This document shows, piece by piece, positions 60,363 to 64,000 of a DNA stretch of 64,000 nucleotides. The stretch comes from Pseudomonas sp. CFBP 13711 (GTDB lineage: Bacteria; Pseudomonadota; Gammaproteobacteria; Pseudomonadales; Pseudomonadaceae). The notes below the pieces were generated by a model, which worked only from the letters and a program-made list of their open reading frames with translations, ran no database searches and had not been told where the DNA came from. Position 1 is the first letter of the stretch; the number at the start of each line of letters is the position of its first letter. The DNA lies in NCBI RefSeq assembly GCF_014842265.1, contig NZ_JACYVI010000013.1:62001-126000 (forward strand), read 5' to 3'. A program made the position numbers and the translations under genes.

Positions 60363-63300
60363 TCAGCGCCCGCCCGGCGCGGGGCTTGGCGCGACAAAGC
60401 TGCGTCTTCCCAACTGGAGGACAAGCAGGGTCACCGAATCGGCATTGGCCAGGAGAACTCGACTGCGTTTGCGTGCATCGCCGAGAAACGCCTCACGGGC
60501 TTCATCCATGGTTTTGCTGCGGGTGAGCTTCAGGATTGCATCATGCTCGAAGCCCTCTTCCTCATCGAAATCACGCCATTCGCCCTCCTTCAAATGCAAA
60601 AACAGCTCATCTCTTGCGCTCAGATGCGACAGGCCATGGGTTTGCATGAGCTGGATATCCGCTTTCAGCTTGATGTTGTTGGCGTTGTTTTCCTGCAACA
60701 GGTCCGGATACGGTGCCGTGCTTTCCAGATAGGCAATGTCGTGGGTATCGAGCGCCAGGTGCGAGAGTTCGTGGATCAGCGTCGCGGCGCGGTAATGGGC
60801 CGGGCAATCGAAGCCTTGGGTGGCCGCCTCGGGCGTGAGCGGAAACTGCGGCGCATCGAAATACCGGTCAGTCAGGAACACGCGCTTTTTCGGGTCTCTT
60901 TTGATCACAAAGCCCATGGTGGCTGCGTGGCCCGCGCGGTTGGTGCCCACCACAAACCGGGGCGATGAGTAAGGCGACAACGACGCATCCATGACCTCAT
61001 CGAACAGCGTCTTGATCGCGCGTTCGGTATCAACCAGCAACTCGTGATCGGGCGTACTGACACCGAAAAAATCACTGATGATCTGCGAGACGCGCGGGTG
61101 CAGTGGAGTCCCAGGCTCATGCACGTTCAGGTTATCCAGAGCGTTTTCAAGGTAGCGTTTGGCCTGCAGATGAGCCTCGCCGATATGCTGCGCGCGTTCC
61201 CGAAAAAACTTGCGTATCTCGGGCATGCCACTGGCTTCGATGAGCAACACGTCATCGGCGCTGACGTCCGCCGCGTGTGTGCGCAGCTTGGTCATTGCGC
61301 CGCCCCCGCCCTTCAGACCGGACTCGATGTCCAACTGCCAGCGCTGATTGTCATCCAGCCTGAGGCGCGGGCCGAGTGTGCGGTCAGCGCCAATGATCAT
61401 CCATCTGCCATCCTTGGCCTGGCGGCGCACCTCATAGACCCGTCCGGCGACCGCCGCATAGGCCTTTCCGTTGGCGGGGTCCATAAACAGACTCAGCAAT
61501 TCATCGCGACGCAGGTCTTTCAGCGAGATGTTTCGGGCTTCCAGCGCCTGCAAACGCTTCAGTTGCTCGGCGGTGAGTGTGACGCCGCCCCAGGAAAACT
61601 CTGGCGGCGTCAACTCCTCGTCCGTGACCAGATCGCCCCCGATCAGCTCGTCCTTCTCGGCCTGTTCCCTGGCCGTCACCATCACGCCCAACGCGGCAGA
61701 AAATTCGGAAATAGCCTCGCCCCAGTGACGCCCGGCCGCCGACGCAGCCGATGCACGAAACAGCGTATGGCTCTGCCAAAACGCGACCATGGCGGCGAAC
61801 TTGCCGGGCACAATGCTCAGCGCCTGCTCCAACCCCAGCGAAGCCAAAAACTTGCGCGACGCCTGATCGGCCTCTTCGGTGGTGACCGTATCGGACGCGC
61901 CAATGTCCACCAGCAGGCTCACGGTGTCGGTGAACATGAACTGCAGCGAGTTGCCTTTTTCTTCAGCCAGCGAAACCGTGACCGGCCCCGGTGTGTGAGT
62001 GGGCACATCGCCCGGCCCCTGGTCAAAGAACGGCAGATGAGGCTCGATGAACCCGCCGTGCTCATATCGCTTGCGCACCTCCGGGTCCAGTCGCTCGAGC
62101 ACCAGGTGTTGCAGCGTTGCGTCACTGCGCAGATCGGCCAGCAGCGCAGACAGGCTGGCGTACTCGCGGAAGACTAAATCCGGGTGGAACACCGCGTGCA
62201 AAATCACCGGGCCGCTGTCAGGGTGCTCGGCACAGATCAGGTAAACGCCCTTGACAGCATCGGGCGTCATTCCCTCATCGGCGACCAGCCGCAGGGTACT
62301 GATGATCGTGCGCTCACCGTCCAACGGTTCGCGGGCAATACCGTCGGGCATTTCAACCACCTGCGAGATGAATTCGCAGGCTCGGGGACTCAGCTTTCCT
62401 TGCAGCTTCTGCTGCATTGCCACCGCCTGCATCATCGGTGGCAGTTGATTGACAAACAGCGTGTTGCGCTTTCCCCAGTTGACGTCCGCTGGAGTCAACG
62501 TCTGCCGCAACAGGGTTCGGAACCCTGCGCCGACGTCCAGCCCACGGGCAGTCCTGCGCACATAGTCCGGGGTCATCAGGCGGCCGATATCGGGGTATTC
62601 GGCGGAGTGGATACTCAACGCCGCTTCTGGAAAATCAACGAAGCGATTGATGGCGTAATCAGTGAGAGACTCACTGTGCTCAAGGGTGGCGGCGGGAATC
62701 GCTGACGGGATCTGCCCAACGCCGGATGGCGCGGCGACATAACGACGCTGGGTAACGGTGATCTGGTCAGGGTCCAGATCGCGCTCGGGGAAATCCTTGC
62801 GCAGCTGATCGAACAACCTGCTGCGCGCGTATTCAGTCAGCGTCGGGAGGTCAAAGAGAAAATCCTCGTCACCTTCGCTGGCGAGAAAAAAACGACGCCA
62901 TATCTCGTTATACGCACGAATGTCGCTGGCCGATGCAGACTTGAACCAGTCCGGCAACAGCTCTTCAAACAATGTGTTGTCGATTCGGACCGCCAGAGCG
63001 TCGAGCATGTCGACCAATTGCGCATCCAGTTCGGTGGCGCGGGCAACGCGAGTGAACAGCCCGGCTTCAAAACGACACCGCCGGGCACGGGCGCACAGTT
63101 GCTGGAGGTTCTGTAACTGGCGGTTAAACACAGTCTGTTGCAACGCCTCGATCGCATGGCCATTGCAGCGACTGAAATCAAAGCGGACCTGCTCCGCCGG
63201 TTGCGCCCGCAGGTGGTTGCGCAACAGCGTACGGTCGCGCTCCCCCACCAGAGCCAACCAGCGCTCGCTGTGCACGCTGCGCAATCGACTGCCTAGTTTG

Positions 63301-64000
63301 TCGGTCAATGCCTGCACGGATTCGAAATGCTCCCAGCCCTGCACGCTGCTCCAGAACATCAAACCTGCACCGGTCCGCCGCGGTTGCCAGAGCACCATTG
63401 AATCGCTGAGGGTGGCCTCGGCGCCGGATCCATATACCACCGACAGCGAAAACACCTCGGTCATCGACAGGCCCGATTCTGATCTCTGCGCACGGACAGG
63501 CGCGTTGAGCACTTGCATGACCATGTGCGCCGCCTCGCTCGGGACCACCTCCATTCGCTGCCTCAGCGCCAGGTCCAGGCGCAACGCGTCTTCCCTGAGC
63601 ACCAACGCCATGGCAACCGGTTGCAGCTGCCTGTCGCCCAGACGCGCAAGGGCCGTGCGCGATCGTCCAAATCGGTCGAGGTAGCGCTCGACGAAGTCCG
63701 AAGCAACGCGCTCGAGCATGACGTTAATCAGTTCGACATCAAGGTGCGCCCCTGCAGCTTGAGAAGTGAGCAGCACCTGCGCCGTGTGCGAGAGGGGATC
63801 AGGACGGTGCCCACTGACGCGCTCAAGCAACAGCGCCACCAGATCCATTGACGTGGCGCGCAAGGACTCACTGATGGCGACAGAACTCGGCTCGACATCG
63901 GAGGCGGCAACCGGCAGCGATTCCAGCCAGCGCACCCGTATCTCACTCGCGCGCAGGCCGCGTGCCGAAGCCGCGCATAGATAGCATTGCAGTGCCTGCT
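60363..64000 (-). CDS. Very large toxin-like protein (DUF6543 type) with HExxH peptidase site, 3' part
   Basis: At least 1211 codons; the frame stays open to the right edge, so the start lies outside the window. A GTG at 63935 is in frame but gives no better N-terminus. The protein resembles the large Pseudomonas dermonecrotic-toxin-domain (DUF6543) family. It lacks visible membrane segments and repeats. Near the C-terminus the site LIHELSHLALDTHDIAYLE (bases 60759-60773 encode HELSH) has HExxH and a following T-x-D and Tyr, the pattern of aspzincin (M35) peptidases. The family is thought to be secreted into host or rival cells; no secretion signal is seen in this part. Convergent with the valine operon. 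Confidence 0.8.
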   Translation of the reverse strand, partial: QALQCYLCAASARGLRASEIRVRWLESLPVAASDVEPSSVAISESLRATSMDLVALLLERVSGHRPDPLSHTAQVLLTSQAAGAHLDVELINVMLERVASDFVERYLDRFGRSRTALARLGDRQLQPVAMALVLREDALRLDLALRQRMEVVPSEAAHMVMQVLNAPVRAQRSESGLSMTEVFSLSVVYGSGAEATLSDSMVLWQPRRTGAGLMFWSSVQGWEHFESVQALTDKLGSRLRSVHSERWLALVGERDRTLLRNHLRAQPAEQVRFDFSRCNGHAIEALQQTVFNRQLQNLQQLCARARRCRFEAGLFTRVARATELDAQLVDMLDALAVRIDNTLFEELLPDWFKSASASDIRAYNEIWRRFFLASEGDEDFLFDLPTLTEYARSRLFDQLRKDFPERDLDPDQITVTQRRYVAAPSGVGQIPSAIPAATLEHSESLTDYAINRFVDFPEAALSIHSAEYPDIGRLMTPDYVRRTARGLDVGAGFRTLLRQTLTPADVNWGKRNTLFVNQLPPMMQAVAMQQKLQGKLSPRACEFISQVVEMPDGIAREPLDGERTIISTLRLVADEGMTPDAVKGVYLICAEHPDSGPVILHAVFHPDLVFREYASLSALLADLRSDATLQHLVLERLDPEVRKRYEHGGFIEPHLPFFDQGPGDVPTHTPGPVTVSLAEEKGNSLQFMFTDTVSLLVDIGASDTVTTEEADQASRKFLASLGLEQALSIVPGKFAAMVAFWQSHTLFRASAASAAGRHWGEAISEFSAALGVMVTAREQAEKDELIGGDLVTDEELTPPEFSWGGVTLTAEQLKRLQALEARNISLKDLRRDELLSLFMDPANGKAYAAVAGRVYEVRRQAKDGRWMIIGADRTLGPRLRLDDNQRWQLDIESGLKGGGGAMTKLRTHAADVSADDVLLIEASGMPEIRKFFRERAQHIGEAHLQAKRYLENALDNLNVHEPGTPLHPRVSQIISDFFGVSTPDHELLVDTERAIKTLFDEVMDASLSPYSSPRFVVGTNRAGHAATMGFVIKRDPKKRVFLTDRYFDAPQFPLTPEAATQGFDCPAHYRAATLIHELSHLALDTHDIAYLESTAPYPDLLQENNANNIKLKADIQLMQTHGLSHLSARDELFLHLKEGEWRDFDEEEGFEHDAILKLTRSKTMDEAREAFLGDARKRSRVLLANADSVTLLVLQLGRRSFVAPSPAPGGR

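Noticed and set aside
1..64000. CRISPR arrays, prophage, integrase, transposase
   Set aside because: None of the regularly spaced repeats or protein families needed were seen; the repeats present are REP-type intergenic elements.

Overview
The window comes from a Pseudomonas chromosome, most likely the P. fluorescens group. This rests on the high-GC coding sequence, the REP pairs of the GTGGGAGYGAGCTTGCTC type, the shared GCTCCGCG hairpin repeats, and gene sets typical of that group. No tRNA, rRNA, CRISPR array, integrase or transposase was found.

Layout. 1-10562 is a myo-inositol catabolism region: the start of a sugar ABC-transporter binding protein, a Gfo/Idh oxidoreductase, iolD, mmsA, iolB, iolE, a two-domain iolC, and a divergent RpiR-type regulator. 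10734-12047 is a soluble PAS-PAS chemoreceptor of the BdlA type, followed by a repeat-rich gap. 12600-16562 is a tightly overlapping membrane-lipid operon (DUF72, ybhP-like, clsB, ybhN-like). 16705-26390 holds a CGNR protein, a large hybrid sensor kinase, glutaminase, a HIT-like protein, an AT-rich orphan, a serine hydrolase, a nitrilase-family amidohydrolase and an SDR.

26424-37202 is a seven-gene exopolysaccharide operon read leftwards: wecB, a bcsB-like gene, nfrB, nfrA, an algF-like gene, an algJ/algX-like gene and a putative glycan-active enzyme. It mixes parts of the E. coli Nfr (phage N4 receptor glycan), cellulose and alginate-acetylation systems. NfrB ends in MshEN-type motifs, which predicts control by c-di-GMP. 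A glycine-rich, cysteine-free, harpin-like protein, a GST, an MFS exporter, a dehalogenase, a serine-hydrolase remnant and two small periplasmic proteins follow.

43011-48329 is a compact six-gene operon: transaldolase, sulfotransferase, SDR, saccharopine-dehydrogenase-like protein, glycine-N-methyltransferase-like protein and APS kinase. It looks like a biosynthetic cluster for a small sulfated metabolite that I cannot match to a known pathway. With the Nfr-like operon it is the best candidate for an undescribed system.

48727-64000 holds a short ORF plus cytochrome b561, a DipZ-like thiol-redox protein, an EmrAB-type exporter, an XdhC-family protein, a single-chain EgtB-EgtD ergothioneine enzyme, two valine-catabolism enzymes (HIBYL-CoA hydrolase and acyl-CoA dehydrogenase), and the 3' part of a very large toxin-like protein with an HExxH site. 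Start codons were moved from the longest ORF wherever a Shine-Dalgarno sequence, a stop/start overlap or family length argued for it.
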